A stretch of 64,000 nt of DNA from Xanthomonas sp. 10-10 (GTDB taxonomy: Bacteria > Pseudomonadota > Gammaproteobacteria > Xanthomonadales > Xanthomonadaceae), in NCBI RefSeq assembly GCF_040182365.1, contig NZ_CP144460.1:2232001-2296000 (forward strand), given 5' to 3'. Position numbers and translations under genes: made by a program. Positions 37,029-46,736 of the stretch are shown piece by piece. The notes under the pieces are model-generated. The model searched no databases, was not told the origin of the DNA, and saw nothing but the letters and a program-made list of their open reading frames with translations. How positions within the stretch are numbered: position 1 is the stretch's first letter; every line of letters starts with the position of its first letter.

Positions 37029-38345
37029 CTATGTGGCGCTGTTGCGATGGCGATCCTGCGCAGATGTCCTGCGCGCCAGCTGCATGCCGATCAGGCTGCC
37101 GATCAACGCAAGCAGCATCATGTAATAGCCGGCGCCCATGGGGTGTTGTTTGACCAGCATCACCACCAGCAGCGGTGTCAGCCCACCGAACACGGCATAG
37201 CCCAGGTTGTAGGCGAACGACACGCCGGACAGGCGCACTTCGGGTGGGAACGCCTCGACCATGATGCGCGGGATCACCCCCAGCACGCCCAGTGCGGCGC
37301 CCAGCAGCGCGTAGAGCGGAAACACCAGCTGTGGATCGCCGGCCAGGCGGTAGAACGCCCATGCCGCTACGCCCAGCAGGACGCTGCCGATGAGCAGCAC
37401 GCGCCCATTGCCATAGCGGTCGGCCAACGCACCGGCCACCACCGACCCGGCAGCCTGCAGCACGATGGCCAGGCTGTTGGCCTGTAGCGCCACTGCAGCC
37501 GGGTAGTGGTAACTGCTCTGCAACAGGCCGGGTGTCATCAACGACACCACCAGCACGCCGCCGGCCACCATCCAGGTCAGTGCCAGCGACAGCAGTACGC
37601 CAGGGCGATGATCGCGCAGCACCAGCTTGAGCGGGGTTTCGCGGGCCAGCGCACGCATGGCGACCAGTTCTGCGAACACCGGCGTCTCGTGCAGCCAGCG
37701 GCGCAAGTAGACCGACACCAGCCCGAACACGCCGCCTGCCAGAAACGGCAGGCGCCAGGCATAGTCGGCGATCTCGGCAGGGGTGAAGTGGCGGTTGAGG
37801 GCGCCGGCACCCAGCGAACCGAGCAACACGCCACCGGCCAGGCCGGCGGTCAGGGTGCCGCAGGCAAGCCCGGTGCGCTGGGGCGGCACGTGCTCGGCGA
37901 CGAACACCCAGGCGCTGGGCACCTCACCGCCGATCGCGGCGCCCTGCAGCAGGCGCGCGCCCAGCAACAGCAGCGGCGCCGCAATGCCGATCTGCGCGTA
38001 GGTGGGCAGCAAGCCGATGCACAGCGTTGGCAGGGCCATCAGTAGCAGGCTCAAGCCGAACATGCGCTTGCGACCGACCAGGTCGCCGAAATGGGCCATC
38101 ACCATGCCGCCCAGTGGGCGCACCAGGTAACCGGCGGCAAAGATGCCGAAGGTCTGCAGCTGGCGCATCCAGTCGGGGATGCCGGGAGGGAAGAACAACT
38201 CGCCCAGCACTGCGGCAAAAAAGATGAAGATGATGAAGTCGTACAGTTCCAGCGCGCCGCCCAGCGCGGACAAGGCCAGCGTCTTGTAGTCGTCGCGTTT
38301 GAGCTGCGACCTCGGTGCAGTGCCTGTGGGCGGATGGGTCTTCAA
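37029..38345 (-). CDS. MFS transporter, metabolite:H+ symporter (MHS) family
   Basis: Major facilitator protein of 438 residues with twelve predicted helices. The opening LGGALELYDFIIFIFFAAVLGELFFP and AGYLVRPLGGMVMAHFGDLVGRKRMF are hallmarks of the MHS subgroup (citrate, alpha-ketoglutarate, shikimate and betaine carriers), as is LLQGAAIGGEVPSA. Substrate cannot be assigned. The best start is TTG 38345 with AGGA 9 nt upstream; no in-frame ATG precedes the conserved part. It appears monocistronic; a racemase gene lies 162 bp upstream on the same strand. Confidence 0.85.
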   Translation of the reverse strand: MKTHPPTGTAPRSQLKRDDYKTLALSALGGALELYDFIIFIFFAAVLGELFFPPGIPDWMRQLQTFGIFAAGYLVRPLGGMVMAHFGDLVGRKRMFGLSLLLMALPTLCIGLLPTYAQIGIAAPLLLLGARLLQGAAIGGEVPSAWVFVAEHVPPQRTGLACGTLTAGLAGGVLLGSLGAGALNRHFTPAEIADYAWRLPFLAGGVFGLVSVYLRRWLHETPVFAELVAMRALARETPLKLVLRDHRPGVLLSLALTWMVAGGVLVVSLMTPGLLQSSYHYPAAVALQANSLAIVLQAAGSVVAGALADRYGNGRVLLIGSVLLGVAAWAFYRLAGDPQLVFPLYALLGAALGVLGVIPRIMVEAFPPEVRLSGVSFAYNLGYAVFGGLTPLLVVMLVKQHPMGAGYYMMLLALIGSLIGMQLARRTSAQDRHRNSAT

Positions 38346-38506
38346 GGCGTGACATCCTGTGGCGGGTGGTGGCGAGCATGCGCGGATGCAGCAGTCGCCA
38401 GTGCGGCATCATCCTAGCGCGCCAGCAGGTGCGGCTTGCCTGCTGGCGCTGGATGGCACGTATGGGACTTCGGTAAACGCGTCGTGTCTGCGCCCGTGGT
38501 GACCTG

Positions 38507-39199
38507 TCAAGCGTGCAGGCTGGCCAGCGCCGCTGCTTCGGCATGCAGCACGGTGGTATCGAACAGCGGCAGCGCCGAGTCGCCGGCATCCACCAGCAAG
38601 GAGATTTCCGTGCAACCCAGGACGATCGCCTGCGCGCCTTGCTGCTCGAGTTCGGCCATGACCTGACGAAAAGAGTGACGCGATCCTGCATCGATCACGC
38701 CCTGGCACAGCTCTTCGTAAATCACCCGATGCAGTGCCGCGCGCGCATCGGCAGGCGGTACGACCACTGTCAGTCCACGCGCCTCCAGCCGCTGACGATA
38801 GAACGGCTGCTCCATGGTGAAGCGCGTGCCGAGCAGGCCGACCCGGGTGATGCCTGCAGCGAGCAAGGCATCGGCAGTGGCGTCGGCGATGTGCAGCAAG
38901 GGCAACGGCGTTGCGGCGGTGATCGCATCGGCGACGCAGTGCATGGTGTTGGTGCACAGCACGATGAAGTCCGCGCCGCCGGCGTGCAGCGAACGCGCGG
39001 CCGCCGCCATCTCGCGTCCGGCGCCCTCCCAGTCGCCGGCGTGCTGCAGGCGTTCGATATCGTGGAAGTCGACGCTGTACAGCAACAGTCGGGCCGAATG
39101 CAGCCCGCCACGTTCGCGGCGGATGGCCTGATTGATATGGCGGTAGTAGGGCAGGGTGGACTCCCAGCTCATGCCGCCGATCATCCCGATGGTCTTCAC
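38507..39199 (-). CDS. Aspartate/glutamate racemase family protein
   Basis: PLP-independent amino-acid racemase of 230 residues. Both catalytic cysteines are visible, in VLCTNTMH and LGCTEISLL, along with the N-terminal IGMIGGMSWEST that is characteristic of the aspartate racemase (RacX/YgeA) branch. These broad-spectrum enzymes interconvert L and D forms of amino acids; the precise substrate is not evident. I chose GTG at 39199 (minus strand) because AGGA stands 8 nt upstream and the product starts at the conserved KTIGMIGG; the longer frame to 39337 is not family-like. Confidence 0.88.
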   Translation of the reverse strand: MKTIGMIGGMSWESTLPYYRHINQAIRRERGGLHSARLLLYSVDFHDIERLQHAGDWEGAGREMAAAARSLHAGGADFIVLCTNTMHCVADAITAATPLPLLHIADATADALLAAGITRVGLLGTRFTMEQPFYRQRLEARGLTVVVPPADARAALHRVIYEELCQGVIDAGSRHSFRQVMAELEQQGAQAIVLGCTEISLLVDAGDSALPLFDTTVLHAEAAALASLHA

Positions 39200-39389
39200 G
39201 TGCAATGTCCTGGCGCAAGCGGGTTCGCCTGCATGGTCGCATACGATCCCGGTCGCATGATCCAGGTGACGGAGAAGCCGTTGACAACTGCTCAGTACGC
39301 GACAACGCGGCCGCTGCAGTTGCGGTGCGCGTGCCAATGCATGCGGCGACGCGCGTTACACCCACATGTATTGCGTCACCGCTGCTGCA

Positions 39390-40298
39390 TTACTCGCCCG
39401 GCTTAGCCCCCTCCACCGGGGCATGCGTGGCAGCGCGGCGCGCCAGCACGGTTTCGCGATGGGCGATGTATACATTGGCGCCGATGATGATGGCCGCGCC
39501 GATCAGGGTGTGGCGTTCGATCGCCTCGCCGAACAACCACCAGCCCAGCAATGCCACCAGCGGCAGTTGCATGAAGCTGATCGGCTGCAGTGCGGAGACT
39601 TCGCCCAGCTTGAGCGCGCGGGTCCAGAACAACTGCCCGGCAGTCCCGAAGACGCCGGTCGCCACCAGCCACAGCCAGTCGATGCCTTGCGGCCAGGTCC
39701 ACTGGAACAGGGCCGGAATCAGCGACATCGGCACCCAGAACACATAGGTATAGAACACCACGGTGTCGGAGTCGTCGCTGCGCGAGAGCTGCTTGATCTG
39801 GATCGCGACCACGGCGCTGATGACGGCGGCCAGCAAGGCGATCAGCAGCCCGGGCGTGAAGGTGGACGATCCCGGTCGCAGGATCACCAGCACGCCGATG
39901 AAGCCTGCCGCCACTGCCAGCCAGCGGCGCAACCGTACCTGCTCGCGCAACCACACCACCGCCAGCACGGTGACGAACAACGGCGTGGAATAGGACAGCG
40001 AAATCGCCTGCGACAAGGGCAGGTGGCCGATCGCCCAGAACCCGCACAGCATCGACGCCAGGCCGATCAGCGTGCGCGCCAGGTACTGCGGCAACTGCCG
40101 CGTCCGTGGCAGCGCCTTGCCCGGCCGCAGGATCAACGGCAGTAACGCCAGCAACCCGAATGCATTACGGAAGAACGCGATCTCGGTGGTGGCAATGTTG
40201 CTCGACGCCAGCCGGATGGTGATGGCCATCAGGCCGAAGGCGAAGGTACTGGTGAGCATCCACAGCGCCGCACGACGCGAGACCTGCGCTGCAGTCAC
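39390..40298 (-). CDS. EamA/DMT-family membrane transporter
   Basis: Drug/metabolite transporter superfamily protein of 302 residues with ten predicted helices arranged as two EamA repeats (first half ending [25 protein letters not shown], second half [29 protein letters not shown]). Substrate unknown; DMT proteins typically export metabolites. It begins at GTG 40298, overlapping the murB stop in a GTGA arrangement, so it is translationally coupled to murB and pyrD. The frame remains open well upstream inside murB, but that part is antisense-like noise. Confidence 0.85.
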   Translation of the reverse strand: MTAAQVSRRAALWMLTSTFAFGLMAITIRLASSNIATTEIAFFRNAFGLLALLPLILRPGKALPRTRQLPQYLARTLIGLASMLCGFWAIGHLPLSQAISLSYSTPLFVTVLAVVWLREQVRLRRWLAVAAGFIGVLVILRPGSSTFTPGLLIALLAAVISAVVAIQIKQLSRSDDSDTVVFYTYVFWVPMSLIPALFQWTWPQGIDWLWLVATGVFGTAGQLFWTRALKLGEVSALQPISFMQLPLVALLGWWLFGEAIERHTLIGAAIIIGANVYIAHRETVLARRAATHAPVEGAKPGE

Positions 40299-41347
40299 CA
40301 ATGCGCTCCGATGATGCGCGGTTCCGGTTCCAGGATCACCGAATAGCGCTCGCGCACCGATTCGGCAATACGCCTGGCAAATTCCAGCAACTGTGCGCCG
40401 CTGGCGGTGCCGTAATTGACCAGGACCAGGGCGTGATCGGGAGACACGCCGGCATCGCCCTCGCGCTGGCCTTTCCAGCCGCATTGCTCGATCAACCACG
40501 CGGCCGACAGCTTGCCCTGGCCTGGTTGCTCGCCGGGATACACCGGCATGTCGGCGAAGGTGGCCTGCAACGCGGCGATCTGTTCGTTCGGCAACAGCGG
40601 GTTCTTGAAAAAACTGCCTGCATTGCCGAGCACATCCGGGTCCGGCAGCTTGCGTCGACGGATGTTGATCACTGCCTGCGCCACGTCGGCGGCCCCCGCC
40701 AGCTCGGCGCCCATGCTGGCCAGTTCTTCGCGAATGCCGGCGTAATCCAGCCGCAGTTCGTGCAACAGCGGCAGATTGAATTCCACCGCCACAATCAGGT
40801 AACGCTCGGGTTGCTGCTTGAACACGCTGTCGCGGTAGGCGAAGGCGCACTCGGACGCGCTCAGCCGCACAAACTGCTGGCCAAGCCGATCGAAGGCCTC
40901 CACCGCGTGGATGAAGTCGCCCACCTGCGCGCCGTAGGCACCGATGTTCTGGATCGGGCTGGCACCGACGGTGCCGGGGATCAACGCCAGATTTTCCAGG
41001 CCGGACAACCCCTGCTGCAGCGAATACAGCACCAGCGCATGCCAGTTCACACCCGCCCCGGCGCGCACGATGGCGTGGTCGGCATGGTGCGCAATGATGG
41101 CGATGTCGCGGTTTTCGAAACACAGCACGCAACCTTGCGGGTCGCCGGCCAGCAGCACATTGCTGCCGCTGCCCAGCACCAGCAATGGAAGCCCGGCGAT
41201 CTCAGGCGCGGCCAGCGCCTGCGGCAATGCTTCGGGCGTATGGATGCCGAGCAACCAGCGCGCCGTCGCCTCGACATGGAACGTGTTGAGCGCACGCAGT
41301 GGCGCATGCGCGCTCAAGTTCCAGCCAGTGTGCACCGCATCGCTCAT
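40295..41347 (-). CDS. murB: UDP-N-acetylenolpyruvoylglucosamine reductase
   Basis: FAD-dependent reductase of 350 residues producing UDP-N-acetylmuramate for peptidoglycan. This is the longer E. coli-type (type I) MurB. FAD-binding [14 protein letters not shown] and [25 protein letters not shown], the catalytic Ser in [10 protein letters not shown] and the terminal Glu in LEPEPRIIG are all present. ATG 41347 overlaps the pyrD stop (ATGA), and the 3' end overlaps the EamA gene. The pyrD-murB-eamA arrangement is tightly coupled though the functions are unrelated. Confidence 0.95.
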   Translation of the reverse strand: MSDAVHTGWNLSAHAPLRALNTFHVEATARWLLGIHTPEALPQALAAPEIAGLPLLVLGSGSNVLLAGDPQGCVLCFENRDIAIIAHHADHAIVRAGAGVNWHALVLYSLQQGLSGLENLALIPGTVGASPIQNIGAYGAQVGDFIHAVEAFDRLGQQFVRLSASECAFAYRDSVFKQQPERYLIVAVEFNLPLLHELRLDYAGIREELASMGAELAGAADVAQAVINIRRRKLPDPDVLGNAGSFFKNPLLPNEQIAALQATFADMPVYPGEQPGQGKLSAAWLIEQCGWKGQREGDAGVSPDHALVLVNYGTASGAQLLEFARRIAESVRERYSVILEPEPRIIGAHW

Positions 41348-42399
41348 AGCGGCGAGACCGCGCCACCGCTGGGCGCTTCGCGACGGCGACGGATGGCATC
41401 GACGCACTCGCCGATCAACGGCGGCCCGCGATACACCAGGCCGCTATAGCACTGCACCAGGCTCGCGCCGGCCGCCATCTTGGCCACGGCGTCGGCGCCG
41501 GAGCCGATGCCCCCCACGCCGATCAACGGGATCGACTCGGGCAGGCGTGCGCGCAGGCGGCGCAACACCAGTGTGGATTGCCCAAGCAGCGGCGCCCCCG
41601 ACAAGCCGCCGGCCTCGGCAGCCAGCGGATGATTGGCGATCAAGGTGCGCGTCACCGTGGTGTTGGTGGCGATCACGCCATCCACCGCCAGGTCGGCCAG
41701 CACGCGCGCAGCCGCATCGATGTCGCGGTCGTTGAGATCCGGCGCCACCTTCACCAGCATCGGCACGCGCTTGCCGTGTTGGGCGGCCAGCGCTTCCTGG
41801 GTTTCGCGCAGATCGGCGATCAGTCGACGCAGCGCCTGTTCTTCCTGCAGCTCGCGCAAACCGGCGGTATTGGGCGAGGAAATGTTGACGGTGATGTAAT
41901 CGGCCAGCGGATAGACGCGTTCCATGCAATAGCGGTAGTCGCTGGTCGCTTCCTCGTTGGGCGTGTCCTTGTTCTTGCCGATATTGATGCCGAGCAGGCC
42001 GCCGCGACGACGCGCGCGTTGCACGTTGGCCACCAGCGCATCCACGCCCAGGTTGTTGAAGCCCATGCGGTTGATCACCGCCTGATACTCCGGCAAGCGG
42101 AACATGCGTGGCTTGGGATTGCCTTCCTGCGGCCTCGGCGTCACCGTGCCGATCTCGACGAAGCCGAAGCCCAGCGCCAGTAGCGCATCGATGTGCTCGC
42201 CGTTCTTGTCCAGGCCGGCGCCAAGGCCGACCGGGTTGGGGAACATCAAGCCGAATGCCGGCGTCGGCAGCGGGACCGGGCGCTTGGCCAGCAGCGACGT
42301 GGTGCCGGTGCGGTAGGCGGTGTCGATGGAGCGCAACGCCAGCGCATGCGCGCGCTCGGCATCGAGGGTGAACAGCAGGGGGCGGGCAAGCGAATACAT
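41344..42399 (-). CDS. pyrD: Dihydroorotate dehydrogenase (quinone)
   Basis: Class 2, membrane-associated dihydroorotate dehydrogenase of 351 residues, oxidising dihydroorotate with quinone in pyrimidine synthesis. Diagnostic segments: [26 protein letters not shown], the catalytic Ser in [17 protein letters not shown] and [15 protein letters not shown]. The amphipathic N-terminal helix ([18 protein letters not shown]) is the quinone-binding, membrane-facing part of class 2 enzymes. Ribosome-binding site before ATG 42399 is weak. It begins 5 bp after a methyltransferase gene. Confidence 0.96.
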   Translation of the reverse strand: MYSLARPLLFTLDAERAHALALRSIDTAYRTGTTSLLAKRPVPLPTPAFGLMFPNPVGLGAGLDKNGEHIDALLALGFGFVEIGTVTPRPQEGNPKPRMFRLPEYQAVINRMGFNNLGVDALVANVQRARRRGGLLGINIGKNKDTPNEEATSDYRYCMERVYPLADYITVNISSPNTAGLRELQEEQALRRLIADLRETQEALAAQHGKRVPMLVKVAPDLNDRDIDAAARVLADLAVDGVIATNTTVTRTLIANHPLAAEAGGLSGAPLLGQSTLVLRRLRARLPESIPLIGVGGIGSGADAVAKMAAGASLVQCYSGLVYRGPPLIGECVDAIRRRREAPSGGAVSPL

Positions 42400-42404
42400 G
42401 GATG

Positions 42405-43172
42405 TCAGTTCAATTTCCCGGCGAAGACGCGGGTCTGGTATTGGAAGTCGATCTGTCCGTCCTGTGCGTGCGCATCGAACAGCGTGCGCAGCGCGGCGAG
42501 CATCGGTGCGTGGCGCGGGTCGTGTGCGAGCGGTGCGTAGGAAGACGACAACAGGCGGCCGCGCAGTGCATCGAAATCCAGCCGCTGCACATTGGGAAAG
42601 CGCGCCATCGCGCGGAACCCGTCGCCGAACCAGGCCTGCATGGTTGCATCGTCCTGGTAGCGTTCGGCCACGGCCGAATAGTCGGTGCCGTAGTCCAGCA
42701 GCAGTTGCTCGTAGCCGCGCAAGAAGGCGGTGGTGTCCAGCTCGCGCGAGTTCCAGTAGATCACCGCCAGCCCGTCGGGCCGCAGCACGCGCGCCCACTC
42801 GGCACGGATGGCCTGGGTGTCGAACCAGTGGAAGGCCTGTGCGGCAGACACCAGGCCCATGCTGGCATCGGCCAGCCCGGTGGCTTCGGCGGTGCCATCG
42901 ACGGCCTGGAACTTGGGAAACCCTGCCAGCCACTGCTGCGCGGCTTCGCGCATGGCCGGGTTGGGTTCCACCGCCGTGACCGCGTAACCGGCCTCCAGAA
43001 ACAGCCGGCTGGAAATGCCGGTGCCGGCGCCGATATCGGCCACCGCAGTCGCCGGCGTGATGCCAAGTTCGTCATGCAACCAGCGCAGCAACTGCGGCGG
43101 ATAACTGGGCCGGTAGCGCACATAGGCCGCTACACGGTCGTTGAAGCGTTGGGCCGAGGAGGGCGCGGCCAT
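42405..43172 (-). CDS. Class I SAM-dependent methyltransferase
   Basis: Methyltransferase of 255 residues with a Rossmann-type SAM-binding core: motif [20 protein letters not shown], acidic EPNP in motif II, and the post-motif [12 protein letters not shown] that resembles TrmB-unrelated, small-molecule methyltransferases of the UbiE/Tam-like group. Substrate unknown. It sits between a small membrane protein gene (2 bp upstream) and pyrD (5 bp downstream), so it is probably co-transcribed with pyrD and murB. Confidence 0.82.
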   Translation of the reverse strand: MAAPSSAQRFNDRVAAYVRYRPSYPPQLLRWLHDELGITPATAVADIGAGTGISSRLFLEAGYAVTAVEPNPAMREAAQQWLAGFPKFQAVDGTAEATGLADASMGLVSAAQAFHWFDTQAIRAEWARVLRPDGLAVIYWNSRELDTTAFLRGYEQLLLDYGTDYSAVAERYQDDATMQAWFGDGFRAMARFPNVQRLDFDALRGRLLSSSYAPLAHDPRHAPMLAALRTLFDAHAQDGQIDFQYQTRVFAGKLN

Positions 43173-43174
43173 GC

Positions 43175-43459
43175 TCAACTGTTTGCGGCCGCCAGCCACG
43201 CCATACCGCCGAAAAACAGGATAAAGACCGCAATGCCCAGCACCCACAGGGCCACCGCCAGCCAGCCGAGGATCAGCCCGCCGATCGCCAGGCCGTCGCC
43301 TTCCAGCCCCTGCGGGTTGCGGCGGATTTCCGCGCGTGCCAGGTGGCCGGTGATGATGGCGCACACGCTGCCGATGAAAGGAATCAGCGTCCAGCCGAGG
43401 ATGCCTGCGACCAGGCTGACGATGGCCATGGCGCTGGTCTGTCGAACGACAACGTTCAT
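43175..43459 (-). CDS. DUF4190-like small membrane protein
   Basis: Two-helix membrane protein of 94-95 residues: SAMAIVSLVAGILGWTLIPFIGSVCAIITGHLARAEIR followed by a second hydrophobic segment LAIGGLILGWLAVALWVLGIAVFILFFGG. This pattern matches the DUF4190 family; function unknown. Two adjacent Met codons (43462 and 43459) follow AGGAG; the second gives better spacing (6 nt against 3). First gene of the probable methyltransferase-pyrD-murB unit. Confidence 0.75.
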   Translation of the reverse strand: MNVVVRQTSAMAIVSLVAGILGWTLIPFIGSVCAIITGHLARAEIRRNPQGLEGDGLAIGGLILGWLAVALWVLGIAVFILFFGGMAWLAAANS

Positions 43460-43462
43460 CAT

Positions 43463-43763
43463 GAACTCCTGGAGATTGGCGGCAGCAGAGGGCTGGCGTG
43501 AGGCGATTATCCCAGAGCGGCCGTCCGAATGGCGTGCCGTCTGGGGCGGAAACGCGATCCTGGGGGCATTGGCGGCCCGGGAGGGGGCCTGAAGGCTTGC
43601 CTTGACTGCCTGATTGCCTGGTAACGCGACACCCTGCCGATGGGGTGCCGGGGGCCGGGCCGAAATGTCAGCGGACCGCTGTCAACCGCTGCGGGGTGGC
43701 ACCTGCCGCGATTGATTGTCTGTCGTTATTGCAGGCCGGCCGCAGCGAAGGCATGCGACAGCT
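43463..43763. other. Intergenic region, no gene
   Basis: About 300 bp between two minus-strand genes. It should hold the promoter for the small-membrane-protein/pyrD unit; no clear -35/-10 pair is recognised. Confidence 0.4.
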
Positions 43764-43793
43764 GCAGCGCGCCGGCCATGGCCGGCGCGCTGC
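43764..43793 (-). terminator. Terminator of the ALDH7 gene
   Basis: Perfect 30-bp palindrome (two 15-bp halves meeting at CCATGG), GC-rich, 11 bp after the dehydrogenase stop. Functions probably as a stem-loop terminator. Confidence 0.65.
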
Positions 43794-43804
43794 GATGCCA
43801 TCGA

Positions 43805-45337
43805 TCACAGATCGAACTTGATGCCCTGCGCCAGTGGCAGCGAGTCGGAGTAGTTGATGGTGTTGGTCTGACGACGCATATAGACCTTCCACGCATCCGA
43901 GCCGGATTCGCGGCCACCGCCGGTTTCCTTCTCGCCGCCGAAGGCGCCGCCGATCTCCGCACCGGAGGTGCCGATGTTGACGTTGGCGATGCCGCAGTCG
44001 CTGCCGGCCGCCGACAGGAACTTCTCGGCCGCCTTCAGGTTCTGGGTGAAGATCGACGACGACAGGCCCTGCGGCACGCCGTTCTGCAGCTCGATCGCCT
44101 CGTCCAGCGTGCCGTACTTCATCACGTAAAGGATCGGCGCGAAGGTCTCGTGCTGCACCACCGCGTCGCTGTTCTGCAGCCCGGTGACGATCGCCGGCAG
44201 CACGAAGTTGCCGGGACGATCGATCGCGGTGCCGCCCACTTCGACCGTGCCGCCGGCGGCCTTGGCCTTGGCGATCGAGGCCAGGAACTGCTCCACCGCG
44301 CCCTGGCTGTTGAGCGGGCCCATCAGGTTTGCCGGGTCGGTGGGGTCGCCGATCTTGCTGTCGAGCTGCTTGTACGCCTTGACCAGCGTGGCCAGCACGT
44401 TGTCGTAGATGGACTCATGCACGATCAGGCGACGCGTGGTGGTGCAGCGCTGACCTGCGGTGCCCACCGCACCGAACACGATGCCGGGGATGGCCAGCTT
44501 CAAATCGGCGGTTTCGTCCAGGATGATGGCGTTGTTGCCCCCCAGCTCCAGCAGGCAGCGGCCCAGGCGGTGGGCGACCTTTTCAGCGACCACGCGGCCG
44601 ATCTGGGTCGAACCGGTGAAGCTGATCAGCGGGATACGGGTGTCTTCGACCAGCTTCACCGACAAGGAAGTGCCGGCATCGTTGATCAGGAAGAAGATGT
44701 CCGGGAAGCCGGCATCCTTGAGCGCGGCATTGCAGATCTTCATCGTCGCGATCGCTGTCAGCGGCGTCTTGTTGGACGGCTTCCAGATGCAGATATCGCC
44801 GCAGATCGCCGCCAGGAACGCATTCCACGCCCACACCGCCACCGGGAAGTTGAACGCGCTGATGATGCCGACCAGGCCCAGCGGCTGGTACTGCTCGTAC
44901 ATGCGGTGGCCGGGGCGCTCCGAATGCATGGTGTAGCCATAGAGCATGCGGCTCTGGCCGACCGCGAAGTCGGCGATGTCGATCATCTCCTGCACTTCGC
45001 CATCGCCCTCGGGCTTGCTCTTGCCCATTTCCAGCGCCACCAGCGAACCGAGCGCATCCTTGTGTACACGCAGCGCCTCGCCACACAGGCGAACGGCCTC
45101 ACCACGGCGCGGCGCAGGCGTGGTTCGCCACACCTTGAAGGCGGCCTGCGCACGCTGGACGATCAATTCGTAGTCTTCCGGCGTGGTGGCCTGCACATCG
45201 GCGATCACCGCATTGGTGGTCGGATTGAGCGGCTGCAGCACCCCGGCACCGGTGGCCTGCGACCAGGTCGCCTCGCCCAGATAGGTACCGGAATTGGACG
45301 CGGCGAGGTCGAGCGCCTTGAGCAGGTCAGCGGACAT
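43805..45337 (-). CDS. amaB: ALDH7-family aldehyde dehydrogenase (aminoadipate semialdehyde type)
   Basis: NAD-dependent aldehyde dehydrogenase of 510 residues. The catalytic Cys lies in [12 protein letters not shown] and the general-base Glu in LLELGGNNA; the GQRCTTTRR context, [13 protein letters not shown] and the terminal [18 protein letters not shown] are typical of the ALDH7 (antiquitin) family, which oxidises alpha-aminoadipate semialdehyde/piperideine-6-carboxylate in lysine degradation. ATG at 45337 has AGGAG upstream. It is separated by 135 bp from tRNA-Arg on the other strand. Substrate assignment follows the family. Confidence 0.85.
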   Translation of the reverse strand: MSADLLKALDLAASNSGTYLGEATWSQATGAGVLQPLNPTTNAVIADVQATTPEDYELIVQRAQAAFKVWRTTPAPRRGEAVRLCGEALRVHKDALGSLVALEMGKSKPEGDGEVQEMIDIADFAVGQSRMLYGYTMHSERPGHRMYEQYQPLGLVGIISAFNFPVAVWAWNAFLAAICGDICIWKPSNKTPLTAIATMKICNAALKDAGFPDIFFLINDAGTSLSVKLVEDTRIPLISFTGSTQIGRVVAEKVAHRLGRCLLELGGNNAIILDETADLKLAIPGIVFGAVGTAGQRCTTTRRLIVHESIYDNVLATLVKAYKQLDSKIGDPTDPANLMGPLNSQGAVEQFLASIAKAKAAGGTVEVGGTAIDRPGNFVLPAIVTGLQNSDAVVQHETFAPILYVMKYGTLDEAIELQNGVPQGLSSSIFTQNLKAAEKFLSAAGSDCGIANVNIGTSGAEIGGAFGGEKETGGGRESGSDAWKVYMRRQTNTINYSDSLPLAQGIKFDL

Positions 45338-45435
45338 GGAATCTCCTGGAAACAGTGGCGGTCGCGCAGCAGCCAAGGCCGGCAGCGACACGGGTAGCCG
45401 CCGATTTTAGCAGGCTCCACCCACCCCCGGCTGGC

Positions 45436-45463
45436 TTGGCAAGCTGGCTGAACATGCGACAAT
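45436..45463 (+). promoter_or_regulatory. Promoter of tRNA-Arg
   Basis: TTGGCA (45436-45441) and GACAAT (45458-45463), 16-bp spacer, placing the start a few bases before the tRNA. Confidence 0.55.
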
Positions 45464-45472
45464 GTCGCCCTT

Positions 45473-45549
45473 GGCCCCGTAGCTCAGCTGGATAGAGCGT
45501 CCCCCTCCTAAGGGGAAGGTCGCCCGTTCGAATCGGGCCGGGGTCACCA
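45473..45549 (+). tRNA. tRNA-Arg (anticodon CCT)
   Basis: 77-nt cloverleaf: acceptor GGCCCCG / CGGGGTC, D arm AGCTCAGCTGGATAGAGC, anticodon loop CTCCTAA (anticodon CCT, reads AGG), T arm with GTTCGAATC and encoded CCA at 45547-45549. Confidence 0.96.
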
Positions 45550-45985
45550 GAAATCAAAGAATTTAGCGCCGATTTCGTTTCAGGTCTTGTCACATTGAGA
45601 GACATACCCACAGCCGACTGCCACAGTTGCCACAAGCGCCGTCGCTTGGCCGAACTTGGCGGTGACACGCTTCAATGCGCTTCGCGCCTTGCCTGCTGTG
45701 GTGGTGCTCGGGCGCGTACCAATCCAGGTACCACAAGGTAAGCGCTTACCAGTGGCAGGCGCGCACGGATGCGTACGCCATGCGTCAACTCAGCTTCTTT
45801 CGCTGCTCGTATTTCTTCAGCCTCATTAGGGCCGAGTGAGATGCGGTGACATACGCCGCTCTGGTGCCAGGGGAAGTAGGCACTTGCGCCACGCAGAAGC
45901 TAGCGAGCGAATTAGCGCACCGCGAGTTGCTTGATTTGCTGCGGTGCGGCCAGGCAGGTGCCGCTGCATCCAAGGAGGGATGGAG
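45550..45985. other. Gene-poor, atypical stretch downstream of tRNA-Arg
   Basis: About 435 bp of lower GC without a supported gene. A perfect 14-bp palindrome lies at 45737-45750. No integrase or duplicated tRNA 3' end was found. Confidence 0.45.
45737..45750. promoter_or_regulatory. Perfect 14-bp palindrome, LacI-operator-like
   Basis: GGTAAGCGCTTACC, symmetrical about a central GC. It resembles operators of LacI-family sugar regulators, but no sugar gene is adjacent. Confidence 0.3.
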
Positions 45986-46129
45986 ATGGCTATGCGCGAA
46001 ATTGGTGGATGGACAGTTTCCGCCCATGTGGAGATTGATGAAAAGGGGAAGCCCGTGGCCGGCATTTTGATTAGGCGCCTCGAAGGCCGGGCACGTCATA
46101 TGCTTTGGTTGCGTGGCTTCAGTTCGTAA
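45986..46129 (+). CDS. Possible small protein (47 aa)
   Basis: Short frame starting MAMREIGGWTVSAHVEIDEK, behind an excellent AAGGAGG ribosome-binding site (45972-45978) at 7-nt spacing. The product looks like a real beta-hairpin and helix protein (IDEKGKPVAGILIRRLEGRARHML) with balanced composition and not a shadow frame. I cannot name a family; small proteins of this style occur in mobile elements. It lies in a gene-poor segment after tRNA-Arg, which is a common integration target, so it may be a remnant of such an element. Confidence 0.45.
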   Translation: MAMREIGGWTVSAHVEIDEKGKPVAGILIRRLEGRARHMLWLRGFSS

Positions 46130-46289
46130 TGAACGTGAGGCGAGAGAACACGCAGAGCGTGTTGTTGCCAGGATTCGGGGCGTCACCGGTGAGGGTGTGC
46201 CGATACCTTTGTGACCAGTGCTCAGGCGCCGAGGCCTGCCCGCACAAGACAGGCACTAGTTCGTTTGTCTTTGCGCAACGCTATCTTTC

Positions 46290-46736
46290 TCACCGATGCC
46301 GCACCACCCGCACTCCCACTGGCCTTGCAAACTTGTCCATCGCCACCGACGATATGCGGCTGTGGCGGAGCAGGGTGCCGAGTTGTTCGGTGGCGCCCAG
46401 GCGCTGGTCGACTTCCAGCTCTGCCACGGTGCGCGGGCGTTTGCGCTTGTCGGCATTGGCGAAGCGCAGGCGGTTGTACTCGGCCCAGCCGACGGTGGTG
46501 ATGGCCGCCATCAGGGCGATGACCGGCAGTGCGCCGAGGGCGAATGGGTCGATGGCGTTGTGTCGCAGGTAGAGCTCGGTATACGCGCTGCGCAGGCCGA
46601 AGAACCAGGCGATCAGCGTGGCCAGCGGTGCCCAGAGATAGAAGTAGACCATCCAGGCGCCGGCAGTGGCGGCGCCGTAGGCGAGGCGGCGCGAGCGGCC
46701 GAGGCGTTGCGGCAGGTTGATGATGGGCGGAGTCAT
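46290..46736 (-). CDS. pgaD: Poly-beta-1,6-GlcNAc biosynthesis protein PgaD (HmsS)
   Basis: Inner-membrane accessory protein of 148 residues with two transmembrane segments (GAATAGAWMVYFYLWAPLATLIAWFF and LGALPVIALMAAITTVGWAEY) and a cytoplasmic tail containing RLRFANADKRKR. PgaD partners the PgaC glycosyltransferase, and in E. coli the pair is allosterically activated by c-di-GMP. ATG 46736 overlaps the pgaC stop (ATGA). Last gene of the pga/hms locus; in Xanthomonas these genes are usually called hmsHFRS. Confidence 0.85.
   Translation of the reverse strand: MTPPIINLPQRLGRSRRLAYGAATAGAWMVYFYLWAPLATLIAWFFGLRSAYTELYLRHNAIDPFALGALPVIALMAAITTVGWAEYNRLRFANADKRKRPRTVAELEVDQRLGATEQLGTLLRHSRISSVAMDKFARPVGVRVVRHR

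Noticed and set aside
45327-45668. Minus-strand frame containing GDPGPIRTGDLPLRRG
   Set aside because: This is the well-known false protein produced by translating a tRNA-Arg gene in antisense.
45550-46289. Genomic island or prophage at tRNA-Arg
   Set aside because: No integrase, no duplicated tRNA end and pgaD follows immediately; only a possible scar is supported.
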